Assembly (NCBI GenBank): GCA_019359315.1
Contig: JAHHHO010000038.1
Span: forward strand, 1 to 52,795
Source: Myxacorys californica WJT36-NPBG1
Lineage (GTDB): Bacteria > Cyanobacteriota > Cyanobacteriia > Leptolyngbyales > Leptolyngbyaceae
Length of the DNA stretch: 52,795 bases
Direction: 5' to 3'
Shown here piece by piece: positions 1 to 8,173 of the stretch; the stretch's first letter is position 1; every line of letters starts with the position of its first letter. Under the pieces are notes generated by a model. It was not told the DNA's origin. It saw only the letters and a program-made list of their open reading frames with translations, and did no database searches. The translations under genes were made by a program, and so were the position numbers.

Positions 1-114
1 TAGTGCTGTTGCATGCAGGACAGTGTACGGGTTCAAGTACCATCACCATAATCTAGGAATTATCTAACGGGTTCAAGTCGTCCTATTCTCCCTGATCCTC
101 GTCCCCATGTCTAG

Positions 115-1242
115 AACACGACCCCAATTTGCTATGCCGATTCTGGAGCAGAAGAGGTTTCAAGCACTAATCAACCCCGGCGTCACCGTAGTTTAGAGGT
201 CGTTGAACGCCTACTGGATAACATCGTTGCCAACGAGGTTGAACCTGATATTGTTCAGATTAGCGGCGGCGAACCCACGATTCATCCAGAATTTTTTGAG
301 ATTCTAGACATCGCAAAACGCAAGCCGATCAAGCATCTGATGATCAATACAAACGGGCTACGAATTGCTCAAGATCGAGCGTTCTGCGATCGCTTGAGCC
401 AATATATGCCGGGAATCGAGATTTATTTGCAGTTCGATAGTTTTGAAGAAAAAGCGCTGCGAGAATTGCGGGGCGCAGACTTGCGGCAGGTGAGAGCACG
501 CGCGATCGCACATCTCAACGAGTTCAATATCTCCACAACGCTGGTGTCAACGGTTAAAAAAGGACTGAATGATCACGAAATTGGTAAGACCATTGACTTT
601 GCCTTACAGCAACGATGCGTTCGTGGGGTCAGTTTTCAGCCCATTCAGGCGACAGGACGGCTAGAGAATTTTGAGCCGAAGCGCGATCGCTATACTTTGA
701 CCGAAGTTCGCCGGGCTATTTTAGATCAGAGTCCTCACTTTCAGCCAAAAGATCTTTTACCTGTGCCGTGTCATCCTGACTGTCTAGCCATGGCCTATGC
801 GCTTAAAGTGAAAGGTCAAGTCATTCCTCTAACAGGATTGCTCGATCCTACTGCGTTTCTCGATGTGATGCCAAACTCGGTTCTATATGAACAGAACGCA
901 GAATTAAAAAAACAGATCTTCAAGTTGTTTTCGACCAATCATTCTCCCGATTCATCCGCGACGACGCTGAAGCAACTATTGTGTTGTCTACCCCTAATTC
1001 CGGTTCCAACAGGGATTACATACGAGAATGTGTTTCGGGTTGTGATTATGCAATTTCTCGATCCGTTTAATTTTGATGTTCGTTCTGTAAAACGGTCTTG
1101 CATTCACATTGCTCATCCCGATGGTCGAATCATTCCGTTTGATACTTACAACATGTTCTATCACAAAGGTAGCGCAGGACATCATCTTGTTGATCCTTCA
1201 GAACTTCGAGACGCGAATCACGCTGTGCAGGAGCAGGTGTAA
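115..1242 (+). CDS. radical SAM protein, COG1964 / Tes (MJ0619)-like, 5' end damaged or missing
   Basis: The frame is open from an in-frame TAG at 112-114, and the first ATG is at 340. Homology clearly begins before that ATG: codons from 115 read NTTPICYADSG, the second half of a radical SAM CxxxCxxC cluster motif, and the SAM-binding GGEP motif is at 265-276. Downstream, NTNGLRIAQ, IEIYLQFD, KGLNDHEIG and VRGVSFQPIQATGR match the order seen in the MJ0619/Tes group of radical SAM enzymes, some of which join lipid tails in archaea. The cyanobacterial substrate is unknown. The first cluster cysteines are absent: a stop and a missing codon sit where they should be. The gene is therefore either a pseudogene, a truncated copy, or affected by a sequence error near the edge. 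It overlaps the next gene by one base (TAATG), so the two are probably co-translated. Confidence 0.72.
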   Translation, partial: NTTPICYADSGAEEVSSTNQPRRHRSLEVVERLLDNIVANEVEPDIVQISGGEPTIHPEFFEILDIAKRKPIKHLMINTNGLRIAQDRAFCDRLSQYMPGIEIYLQFDSFEEKALRELRGADLRQVRARAIAHLNEFNISTTLVSTVKKGLNDHEIGKTIDFALQQRCVRGVSFQPIQATGRLENFEPKRDRYTLTEVRRAILDQSPHFQPKDLLPVPCHPDCLAMAYALKVKGQVIPLTGLLDPTAFLDVMPNSVLYEQNAELKKQIFKLFSTNHSPDSSATTLKQLLCCLPLIPVPTGITYENVFRVVIMQFLDPFNFDVRSVKRSCIHIAHPDGRIIPFDTYNMFYHKGSAGHHLVDPSELRDANHAVQEQV

Positions 1243-1601
1243 TGTCTGCGATCAGTCGAGGAATTTTCACTGCCGTTGGATTGAATCTAATTGCTTGGGG
1301 GTTCTACAGCGTCTGCTTGTCAGGTATGGAAGGGTATTTTTCTCCCGAAGCTTGGCAGCCTGGAGGCGTTGCTCCACCAATTCGTGCGCTTCACAATGCA
1401 CTGGTTTATCTGTCTTATGGAATTGGCTTTTCTCAAGCGCTTCACATCAGTCCCCTGATCGTTTGGCTGACGGCCCGGCGACGGTTTGAATTTGTGAAAG
1501 GTGTCATCATTGGAGCACTAATTACCGCATTGCTATGTGGAGGATGCTTTGCGTTAGTCTTCCCGTACGTTACTTCTCAGAGCAATGTGTTCTGGCGATA
1601 A
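1242..1601 (+). CDS. small three-helix membrane protein coupled to the radical SAM gene
   Basis: This is a 119-residue protein with three hydrophobic segments (about residues 5-27, 48-77 and 86-109) and no recognised domain. Its ATG overlaps the stop codon of the radical SAM gene by one base, the usual sign of translational coupling. I infer that it is a membrane partner or anchor for that enzyme, which would fit a lipid or membrane substrate, but no catalytic motif is visible. A fourth segment is not apparent. The family is unknown to me. Confidence 0.65.
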   Translation: MSAISRGIFTAVGLNLIAWGFYSVCLSGMEGYFSPEAWQPGGVAPPIRALHNALVYLSYGIGFSQALHISPLIVWLTARRRFEFVKGVIIGALITALLCGGCFALVFPYVTSQSNVFWR

Positions 1602-1771
1602 CGCATTCACTCGAAATTCGCTATTTCCTCCGTTTAATCATCTACTTGCGCTTTCAATTTTTGTTCTTTTTAATGTTTGTTCTTGTTGAAGCGTTGCTCA
1701 ATTGATTGATTTACTCAATTCATTTATTTCAAATGATTTATTTCAAGCAAATCTGATTGTGTGTCAAAGGG

Positions 1772-1797
1772 CATGTTTTACACTCATGTTTTACACT
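1772..1797. repeat. 13-bp perfect tandem duplication upstream of pyrB
   Basis: The unit catgttttacact occurs twice head to tail in the AT-rich spacer before pyrB. It is one of many short tandem duplications in this window. Confidence 0.95.
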
Positions 1798-1870
1798 GTG
1801 AATAATTCATTATGAGTAATTCAGCTTGAATCATCTCAATGAATCATCAATTCACTGCCCTTACAATCTC

Positions 1871-2860
1871 ATGATCTGGACTCGTCACCACGTTTTGTCG
1901 CTTGCGGAGTTTACGCCCGAGGAATACGACACTGTTCTGCAAACAGCGAGTAGTTTTCGTGAGGTGCTATCTCGCCGGACAAAAAAGGTTCCAACGCTTC
2001 AGGGGCAGGTTGTGGCGAATCTGTTTTTTGAGCCATCCACTCGGACACGCAGTAGCTTTGAGCTTGCTGCAAAACGCTTGTCGGCGGATACGCTAAATTT
2101 TGCACCCGGATCGTCATCGCTTACAAAGGGAGAAACGATTCTCGACACGGCAAAAACTTACCTGGCGATGGGAACCGATATGATGGTCATTCGCCATAAA
2201 GAAGCGGGAGTGCCGCAAGCGATCGCAGATGAAATGGATCGCTTGGGGGTGAAGGTCGGAGTTCTCAACGCAGGCGATGGGCAGCATGAACATCCATCGC
2301 AAGGATTGCTCGACTTGTTTACCATCTGTTCGTTGCTCGATCCAAATAATCCTCGGTTAGAGCTTTTACAGAATAAAAAAATTGCGATCGTTGGGGACAT
2401 TCTGCATTCGCGGGTTGCTCGCTCCAACATATGGAGTTTGACGGCCAGCGGAGCCGACGTGCATCTCGCTGCGCCACCAACCTTACTTCCAAAGTGGTTT
2501 ACGAATTTTGTGGCAGACGATGCGCTACCTCGAAAATTATCCCTGCATTGGTCGCTTGATCCCGCGATCGCGGATGCCGATTTTGTCATGACATTGCGCT
2601 TACAGAAAGAGCGGATGGCAACTCATCTGTTGCCAAGTTTGCGGGAGTATCATCAGCAGTTTGGTATTACTCGCGATCGTCTGAAATTATCTCAGCCTGA
2701 TGTGAAAGTGCTGCATCCAGGCCCGGTCAATCGCGGCGTTGAAATCAGTTCGGATCTGATGGATGATCCGGAGTTTAGTTTGATCTCGCAGCAGGTCACT
2801 AGTGGCGTGGCGGTACGGATGGCATTGCTGTACTTGATGGGCGGCGGCAAAGCCGGATAA
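1871..2860 (+). CDS. pyrB: aspartate carbamoyltransferase catalytic subunit
   Basis: The enzyme condenses carbamoyl phosphate with aspartate in the first committed step of pyrimidine synthesis, in the cytosol. The carbamoyl-phosphate loop [11 protein letters not shown], the HPSQGLLD segment and the C-terminal [11 protein letters not shown] motif are all present, so it should be active. I start at the ATG at 1871 (MIWTRHH, 329 residues). The frame extends to an ATG at 1826, but the extra 15 residues (MNHLNESS...) do not look like the family N-terminus. No pyrI regulatory gene is nearby. It converges on the next gene with only 9 bases between stops. Confidence 0.95.
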   Translation: MIWTRHHVLSLAEFTPEEYDTVLQTASSFREVLSRRTKKVPTLQGQVVANLFFEPSTRTRSSFELAAKRLSADTLNFAPGSSSLTKGETILDTAKTYLAMGTDMMVIRHKEAGVPQAIADEMDRLGVKVGVLNAGDGQHEHPSQGLLDLFTICSLLDPNNPRLELLQNKKIAIVGDILHSRVARSNIWSLTASGADVHLAAPPTLLPKWFTNFVADDALPRKLSLHWSLDPAIADADFVMTLRLQKERMATHLLPSLREYHQQFGITRDRLKLSQPDVKVLHPGPVNRGVEISSDLMDDPEFSLISQQVTSGVAVRMALLYLMGGGKAG

Positions 2861-2869
2861 AAGGTTGGA

Positions 2870-3646
2870 CTAACTCATCTTTCTAGATTTGTACTGTGTA
2901 AATAGAATGAGTAGCGTCAGCGCGATCGCGAGTCCAACCGCGACGATGGATAGGGCCGGTTGACCTATGTGCCGCACTGCGATCGCAATCAGCGCCCACA
3001 CAATCACAAAGCCAAAGGCGGCATCGTGGAATTGAAAGGTGATGGTTGCGGTAATTGCAGCAGCGATCGCCAACATGATTCCTGTCCACACCACGGGATC
3101 AATTCCCCAGCCATTCCACTCGGAAATATATAACGCTGATGCAACGTTCACGATCGACGCAACGCTAATCCATCCTAGATAAATGCTGATCGGAATTTGA
3201 CTAAAAATCTTCTCGTCTCGCGCCACGCGATCAAAACGGCTCCATGCATATGCTGCAATTAAGCTCAAAAGAATTCCGAACATCAGCACAACAGATAACC
3301 AAAACTGTTTGGCTGTAAACGCAAACACCCAAATCATTTGAAAGACGCAAGCTGCCACAATCGGAGCGCGAACTTTTTCTAGACGCGGATTGTTCCGCTG
3401 GGCCGGTGATGCTTGATAAATACCAAACGCGATTAGCCCAATGTAAATTAAGCCCCAAATCGCAAAGGCATAATTTGCAGGTGTAACTAAAACTGGAGCA
3501 AGAATCGTGTTAGAAATCTGCCCGATGTTTTGTCCGCCAATCGGAAAGAAATTAGATATCGCGTTGACAGCGATCGCGGTCAGAATCGAAACGACGACAG
3601 CGCTTTGCCACATCTTCTGAGAAGAACCCTGCTGGGAGCCTTGCAT
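2870..3646 (-). CDS. TspO/MBR-related tryptophan-rich membrane protein
   Basis: The 258-residue protein has about eight predicted membrane segments. An early segment carries the motif TPANYAFAIWGLIY, typical of the cyanobacterial proteins annotated as tryptophan-rich sensory proteins and distantly related to the TspO/peripheral benzodiazepine receptor family. Classical TspO proteins are about 160 residues with five helices, so this is the longer relative, and tetrapyrrole binding should not be assumed. It is transcribed alone, convergent with pyrB. Confidence 0.6.
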   Translation of the reverse strand: MQGSQQGSSQKMWQSAVVVSILTAIAVNAISNFFPIGGQNIGQISNTILAPVLVTPANYAFAIWGLIYIGLIAFGIYQASPAQRNNPRLEKVRAPIVAACVFQMIWVFAFTAKQFWLSVVLMFGILLSLIAAYAWSRFDRVARDEKIFSQIPISIYLGWISVASIVNVASALYISEWNGWGIDPVVWTGIMLAIAAAITATITFQFHDAAFGFVIVWALIAIAVRHIGQPALSIVAVGLAIALTLLILFTQYKSRKMS

Positions 3647-3772
3647 ATGCTTTTTCCTAACTTACTCTTTCAGGTTAACGAGGTTAGGGCGACTTGGACT
3701 CTCTCTAATTTCAGGTTTTCGCTTTCAAGTAATTGCACCAAACCTTCCTGTCATCAGAAATATAAGTTGCAC

Positions 3773-3811
3773 AAAAAAGGAGCCGCGATCGTAGATTTAG
3801 ATCGTGACTCC
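3773..3811 (-). terminator. Rho-independent terminator of the ribosomal operon
   Basis: On the minus strand, just past rplL, a 12-position stem (11 pairs, including one G-U, and one mismatch; arms at 3800-3811 and 3779-3790) with a 9-base loop is followed by six T residues. This is a textbook intrinsic terminator. Confidence 0.85.
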
Positions 3812-3843
3812 AACAATTATCAGAAAAGGTAGGGTGGTTTGGC

Positions 3844-4239
3844 TTATTTAACCGAAACCTTACCGCCAGCTTCCTCGATTTGCTTCTTAATATCTTCTGC
3901 TTCAGCCTTCGCTGCGCCTTCTTTGATGGCTTTAGGAGCGGCTTCCACGAGGTCTTTCGCTTCCTTCAGACCCAATCCTGTGATCGTCCGAACGACCTTA
4001 AGAATTGCAATCTTCTTATCAGCTGGGACTTCTTCCAGAATCGCATCGAATTCGGTCTTCTCTTCGACTTCTTCAGCCGCAGCACCGCCACCCGCGCCCG
4101 GAGCCATCATCATCATACCGCCAGCCGGAGCCGCCGCACTCACGCCAAAGGTCTCTTCGATTTGCTTTACGAGTTCAGAAGCTTCTAGAAGGGACAAACC
4201 CTTCAACTTTTCAACGATTTCATCGGTAACAGCAGACAT
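3844..4239 (-). CDS. rplL: 50S ribosomal protein L7/L12
   Basis: This is the stalk protein that recruits translation factors, present in several copies bound to L10. The sequence (131 residues) shows the N-terminal dimerisation helix ([18 protein letters not shown]), an Ala/Gly/Met-rich hinge at about residues 32-55, and the conserved C-terminal domain ([36 protein letters not shown]). It is last in the operon, 48 bases after rplJ, and is followed by a terminator. Confidence 0.98.
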   Translation of the reverse strand: MSAVTDEIVEKLKGLSLLEASELVKQIEETFGVSAAAPAGGMMMMAPGAGGGAAAEEVEEKTEFDAILEEVPADKKIAILKVVRTITGLGLKEAKDLVEAAPKAIKEGAAKAEAEDIKKQIEEAGGKVSVK

Positions 4240-4287
4240 GAGTTAACTCCTAGAAAATAGTGAGTGAAATTGGACTGTAGCGCCACT

Positions 4288-4818
4288 CTAAGCAGCGTCT
4301 TCCTTCTCGGAAATTTGTTGGATTGTTCGCGCCAAGCCGGACGGAACTTCGTTGATTGCGACTGCCAGTTGCGTTGCCACGCCATTGATCGCGCCTGCAA
4401 TCTGAGCGATAAGCTGCTCTCTAGACGGAAGATCTGCGATCGCTTTGAGATCCGCTTCTCTCAGCAACTTGCCTTCCATGACGCCGCCGCGCATTTCGGT
4501 CTTTTTGACGGCTTTCTGGAAGTCTTGGTATGCCTTGATTGCACCCCCAAGATCGTCTTGAACAATCACAAATGCTGAATCGCCTTTGAGAATTTCGCTA
4601 ATCGGCTGCCATCGCTCATCGTTCGCGATCGCAATATTCATCAGCGTGTTCTTCGACACCGTACAAACCGCACCTTTCGGGCGTAGACGGTTGCGCAGAT
4701 CAGAAATTTCAGAAACTGTTAGACCGCTGTAGTTAACGATAAACATTAACTGAGCCGTGCTAAGCGATTCTTGAATTTCCGCAACCGCATTTTTCTTGTC
4801 TTGCAACGTTTTTCCCAT
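4288..4818 (-). CDS. rplJ: 50S ribosomal protein L10
   Basis: L10 is the base of the ribosomal stalk. It binds 23S rRNA and anchors L7/L12 dimers through its C-terminal helix, and its complex with L7/L12 represses the operon by binding the L10 leader. The protein has 176 residues of normal length, beginning MGKTLQDKKNAVAEIQE with a strong Shine-Dalgarno (aaggaggt on the minus strand) upstream. The ordered N-terminal domain (VNYSGLTVSEISDLR, VSKNTLMNIA) is intact. Confidence 0.97.
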   Translation of the reverse strand: MGKTLQDKKNAVAEIQESLSTAQLMFIVNYSGLTVSEISDLRNRLRPKGAVCTVSKNTLMNIAIANDERWQPISEILKGDSAFVIVQDDLGGAIKAYQDFQKAVKKTEMRGGVMEGKLLREADLKAIADLPSREQLIAQIAGAINGVATQLAVAINEVPSGLARTIQQISEKEDAA

Positions 4819-5051
4819 TCGATTTCACCTCCTTACATTGGGATCTGTGAGACAAACTTGAATTACTCTTCCATTCCAAACAAAAACCTCGATTTTGGTA
4901 AACCGAGGTCGCTTAATTTCGATGTGCCCCTGCAATCAGGGCAGACCAGAAATCAAACCTCGGCAGGACATTAAGCTTAAAGCGCCCGCTGTCTTTGGTT
5001 TGGAATATTCAGTTAGAGCAAAATTCTTCGATATCGTGCCTCTGAAACGAA
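4819..5051 (-). promoter_or_regulatory. L10 leader: autoregulatory attenuator before rplJ
   Basis: The 233-base spacer between rplA and rplJ holds a ribosomal L10 leader. In transcript order there is CCGAGGU (4963-4957), a CCCUG/CAGGG hairpin (4941-4937 with 4932-4928) likely to be part of the L10 binding structure, ACCUCGG (4909-4903), then CGAGGU (4891-4886) followed by UUUUU. The middle arm can pair either with the first arm (antiterminator) or with the last arm (terminator). The two folds exclude each other, which gives a clear attenuation switch. Feedback by the L10-(L7/L12) complex is known for this element; the pairing is read directly from the sequence. Confidence 0.85.
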
Positions 5052-5762
5052 TTAGGCTGCTTCGATTTTAAGATCGCGCAGGGTATTGATGTCAACCTGG
5101 ATCGACGGACCCATGGTAGAAGATACATACATCGTACGCCAGTAGCGACCTTTTGCGCCAGAGGGGCGGTTGCGATCGATGGTTTCCTGAAGCGCCTTCA
5201 GGTTGACCAATAGATCATTGGCAGCGAACCCAGCTTTACCAAACATGACGTGAACGATGCCAGTCCGGTCTGCCCGAAATTCGAGTTTACCCGCTTTGAA
5301 CTCAGCGATCGCTTGCGGTAAATCAAACGTGACTGTACCGCCTTTCGGAGACGGCATCAAACCACGAGGACCCAAAACCCGACCTAACTTTGCCACTTGC
5401 GGCATCATGTCCGGCGTCGCAATCAGCAAATCAAAATCCATCATGCCTTTGCCGATCTGTTCGATCAATTCTTCAGAACCGGCAATATTAGCCCCTGCAC
5501 CAGTCGCTTCCGCAACTTTCTCACCACGAGCAATGACGGCAACCCGGACGTCTTGACCTGTCCCTTTCGGAAGTGCCACCGTGGTTCTAAGCTGCTGATC
5601 GGTGTATTTTGGATCAATGCCCAACCGAATGTGCGCTTCGGCGGACTCAGGAAACTTCGCAGTTGCAGTTTCTTTCAGTAAATTCAACGCTTCCAAAGGT
5701 TCATAAGGACGATCCTCTACCTTTGCCAGCAATTCTCTCAATCGCTTTGATACTTTTGCCAT
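5052..5762 (-). CDS. rplA: 50S ribosomal protein L1
   Basis: This is the L1 stalk protein at the E site, which binds 23S rRNA and helps tRNA leave. It has 236 residues, typical length. Recognisable segments are [13 protein letters not shown], the [11 protein letters not shown] loop, [15 protein letters not shown] and the C-terminal [13 protein letters not shown]. It lies 74 bases downstream of rplK and 233 bases upstream of rplJ, and that gap carries the L10 leader. Confidence 0.98.
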   Translation of the reverse strand: MAKVSKRLRELLAKVEDRPYEPLEALNLLKETATAKFPESAEAHIRLGIDPKYTDQQLRTTVALPKGTGQDVRVAVIARGEKVAEATGAGANIAGSEELIEQIGKGMMDFDLLIATPDMMPQVAKLGRVLGPRGLMPSPKGGTVTFDLPQAIAEFKAGKLEFRADRTGIVHVMFGKAGFAANDLLVNLKALQETIDRNRPSGAKGRYWRTMYVSSTMGPSIQVDINTLRDLKIEAA

Positions 5763-5836
5763 AGGTTACTCCTGGGGTAATTGCGAGGAAATCCTCTCCC
5801 CCGAACACTAGATTACTGAACGATGACTTAACGGAA

Positions 5837-6259
5837 CTATTTAACGGTGACACCCATGTTGCGAGCCGTTCCTTCAATGATCTTCATCGCCGCCTCAATG
5901 TCATTAGCATTGAGATCAGGCAACTTGGTTTTAGCGATGTCTTCAAGCTGAGCGCGGCTGATACTGCCCACTTTCTTCTTGTTTGGTTCGCCAGAACCCG
6001 TTGAAATGCCTGCGGCTTGAGCAATCAGCTTAGACGCTGGCGGCGTTTTCAGAATGAAGGTAAAACTGCGGTCTTCATACACCGAGATTTCTACCGGAAC
6101 CACCATCCCTGCTTGATCTGCAGTTCTAGCGTTATATTCCTTGCAGAACATCATGATGTTGACCCCGTGCTGACCGAGGGCAGGACCGATCGGCGGCGCG
6201 GGGTTTGCTTTGCCAGCATTAATTGCCAGCTTAATCACGGCGGTGACTTTCTTAGCCAT
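5837..6259 (-). CDS. rplK: 50S ribosomal protein L11
   Basis: L11 forms the GTPase-associated centre with 23S rRNA and is the target site for thiostrepton-class antibiotics. The 140-residue sequence shows the N-terminal [27 protein letters not shown] signature region (proline-rich, [11 protein letters not shown]) and the C-terminal rRNA-binding domain with [18 protein letters not shown] residues at the end ([15 protein letters not shown]). It starts 17 bases after nusG. Confidence 0.98.
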   Translation of the reverse strand: MAKKVTAVIKLAINAGKANPAPPIGPALGQHGVNIMMFCKEYNARTADQAGMVVPVEISVYEDRSFTFILKTPPASKLIAQAAGISTGSGEPNKKKVGSISRAQLEDIAKTKLPDLNANDIEAAMKIIEGTARNMGVTVK

Positions 6260-6276
6260 CGGTTACTCTCTATCGA

Positions 6277-6912
6277 TTAGATCTTCTCAACTTGGTTCAC
6301 TTCCAATTCCACAGGCGTATCGCGCCCGAAGATCGAAAGCAGCGCCTTGAGTTTACTGCGCTCTGGGCTAACTTCGATCACTTCGCCTTCAAATTCCTTA
6401 AACGGACCTGAAAGCACTGTAATCTTCTCGCCCGCCGCCAGATCAATTTTTCTGACTGGCTCCTGCTCTTGAGAATGCTTGAAGATGCGTTCCACTTCTG
6501 CATGTCCCAAGGGCATTGGTTTGACGTGACCGCGCCCGCGTCCGTAGCGACGCTTCTGCTCTGCGCCCACGAAATTGATCACGTTGGGAGTGTTTTTGAC
6601 CACCTGCCAACTCTCATCGTCCATCAGCATCCGAATTAAAACATAGCCAGGAAACACTTTCTCAGCGCCTTCCTTCGAGCGTCCGTCTTTCTGATGCTTG
6701 AGAATGGGAGTTTCAGGAATCTGAACTTCCAAAATTCGGTTGGCAACGTCGAGGGTGTCGATTCGTTGCTCTAGGTTGGCTTTGACGCGCTTCTCGCAGC
6801 CTGAAGCAACCTGGACAGCATACCAGCGTGCTTTGCCGAGCTCAGCCGTCTCTTCTGGGTTGCCCTCAGGGGAGCGATCGTCAAATTGAGTCTCGTCTGA
6901 GGTAAACGTCAT
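6277..6912 (-). CDS. nusG: transcription termination/antitermination protein NusG
   Basis: NusG binds RNA polymerase and modulates pausing, Rho action and transcription-translation coupling. The NGN domain (ARWYAVQVASGCEKRV, FPGYVLIRMLMDDESW) is followed by a KOW domain (GEKITVLSGPFKEFEGEVIE). I choose the ATG at 6912 (MTFTSDETQ, 211 residues) because it overlaps the secE stop as ATGA. A longer reading to 6936 adds eight residues inside secE. An acidic N-terminal extension before the NGN domain is common in cyanobacteria. Confidence 0.95.
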   Translation of the reverse strand: MTFTSDETQFDDRSPEGNPEETAELGKARWYAVQVASGCEKRVKANLEQRIDTLDVANRILEVQIPETPILKHQKDGRSKEGAEKVFPGYVLIRMLMDDESWQVVKNTPNVINFVGAEQKRRYGRGRGHVKPMPLGHAEVERIFKHSQEQEPVRKIDLAAGEKITVLSGPFKEFEGEVIEVSPERSKLKALLSIFGRDTPVELEVNQVEKI

Positions 6913-7133
6913 CCGAACACCTTCACTTGTCCCCATTGGAACAACTGGTCAACTAAGTAGATCAGCGTTGCCGAGAGCGTCACCATCAAAATCACGGCGA
7001 CCGATTCGCTAATGAGTTGTTGACGGCTGGGCCAAACCACTTTGTTGAGTTCTTCTTTTGTTTCGTTAATAAACGAACTAGGATTAAATCCAGCTTTTTG
7101 CTCTTGGATAGCCGCTTCTTCTTTCTTTGCCAC
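6909..7133 (-). CDS. secE: preprotein translocase subunit SecE
   Basis: SecE clamps the SecY channel in the plasma or thylakoid membrane. The 74-residue protein has a charged N-terminus, the amphipathic NETKEELNKVVWPSRQQL region that defines the family, and one membrane helix (about residues 43-63). It is the short single-helix form normal outside enterobacteria. Its stop overlaps the nusG start (ATGA). Confidence 0.96.
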   Translation of the reverse strand: MAKKEEAAIQEQKAGFNPSSFINETKEELNKVVWPSRQQLISESVAVILMVTLSATLIYLVDQLFQWGQVKVFG

Positions 7134-7384
7134 AGCGTTCAGCGCTCCATCATTGCAAGTAACGACAGATACTCAGGTATTGAGCCATCTGCCTGGTAGA
7201 AATTTCCGACTGTATGGAAGATATCCACAGAAATCAGAGATCTCTATTCTAGGCTGATCTACCGCTCTCAGCTAAAAGAGGACACAATCTCGTACAAGGG
7301 GTGGAGTGTGTCCTTGAGGTATGAATCAACCGATGAGTGGTATACCGTAAAAATACAACGGTTAAAACAAATCAGAGTATTCAG

Positions 7385-7457
7385 CGCGCCCTGGAGGACT
7401 TGAACCCCCGACATCAGGTTTTGGAGACCTGCGTTCTACCAACTGAACTAAGAGCGC
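7385..7457 (-). tRNA. trnW: tRNA-Trp (anticodon CCA)
   Basis: The minus strand folds into a 73-base cloverleaf: acceptor GCGCUCU/AGGGCGC with one G-U pair, D-loop UUCAGUUGGUAGAAC, anticodon loop UCUCCAAAA with CCA, T-loop GGGUUCAAGUCCU and a G discriminator. CCA is not encoded. Its position between rplS and secE is the conserved cyanobacterial arrangement. Confidence 0.97.
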
Positions 7458-7589
7458 ACAAGCTGAATGAACTCTGATTGCTATCCTCTATATAGTTTAA
7501 CAGGTATTGGGATGGGTCTTGTGAGTTTTGATAGTTTTCCACCCCTCATCGCGTTAGGGTTGCCTCGCGGCGTCCTTCATCCCTCTTTC

Positions 7590-7955
7590 TTAGGTGAGGG
7601 CACGATCGAAGCGCTGCTTCAAGCGAGTTGCTTTTCCGACGCGATCGCGCAAGTAGTAGAGCTTTGCCCGACGCACTCTGGAGCGACGCAAGATTTTGAC
7701 GCTCTCAATTCGGGGAGAATGTAGCAAGAAGACTCGCTCCACGCCAACGCCTTGAAAGGTCTTGCGAACCGTAACAGTCTTAGAAATGCCTGTGCTTGCC
7801 ATCGCGATTACGACGCCTTCATAAGGCTGAGTGCGTTCTTTCTCGCCTTCTTGGATGATCACACCAACTTTGACGGTATCGCCGATCTGGATGTTCGGCA
7901 AATCTGACTTCATTTGCTCCGCTTCAATTGAGCGAATAATTTCTTGCGCTTTCAT
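7590..7955 (-). CDS. rplS: 50S ribosomal protein L19
   Basis: L19 sits at the interface of the 30S and 50S subunits. The 121 residues include [49 protein letters not shown] and the basic end [20 protein letters not shown], all diagnostic. The frame begins [20 protein letters not shown], as in cyanobacterial homologues. It leads the minus-strand block that continues with trnW and secE. Confidence 0.98.
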   Translation of the reverse strand: MKAQEIIRSIEAEQMKSDLPNIQIGDTVKVGVIIQEGEKERTQPYEGVVIAMASTGISKTVTVRKTFQGVGVERVFLLHSPRIESVKILRRSRVRRAKLYYLRDRVGKATRLKQRFDRALT

Positions 7956-8075
7956 AATAAGGCTTCAAAACTCACAATTGCTCACTTTAGCTTATGAAGG
8001 GGCATTTCGTCTAGGTTCACTGTAAAAACTTTTGCAACAATCGTTAAGTCACACTTAAATTCCCGCTCCCATGCC

Positions 8076-8108
8076 CCCCATGGGGATTGAATTCAACTAC
8101 CTAGGTAG
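8076..8108. promoter_or_regulatory. two perfect palindromes upstream of the cobalt/nickel importer
   Basis: Palindromes ccccatgggg (8076-8085) and ctacctaggtag (8097-8108) lie 66-98 bases before cbiM. They could be operators for a metal-responsive regulator, but no known box is matched. I see no cobalamin riboswitch here. Confidence 0.35.
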
Positions 8109-8173
8109 CTTTACTGAGCTTTATGACAAACACACTTCATCTACATAAAGCCGCAGCCAAAGGAACTCATTAA

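Noticed and set aside
20-80. Two copies of gggttcaagt resembling tRNA T-arms at the left edge
   Set aside because: No acceptor, D-arm or anticodon arm can be folded around either copy; they form a 12-bp direct repeat only.
8040-8173. Cobalamin riboswitch before cbiM
   Set aside because: The conserved B12 box and its flanking stems are absent, and the spacer is too short for a full element.
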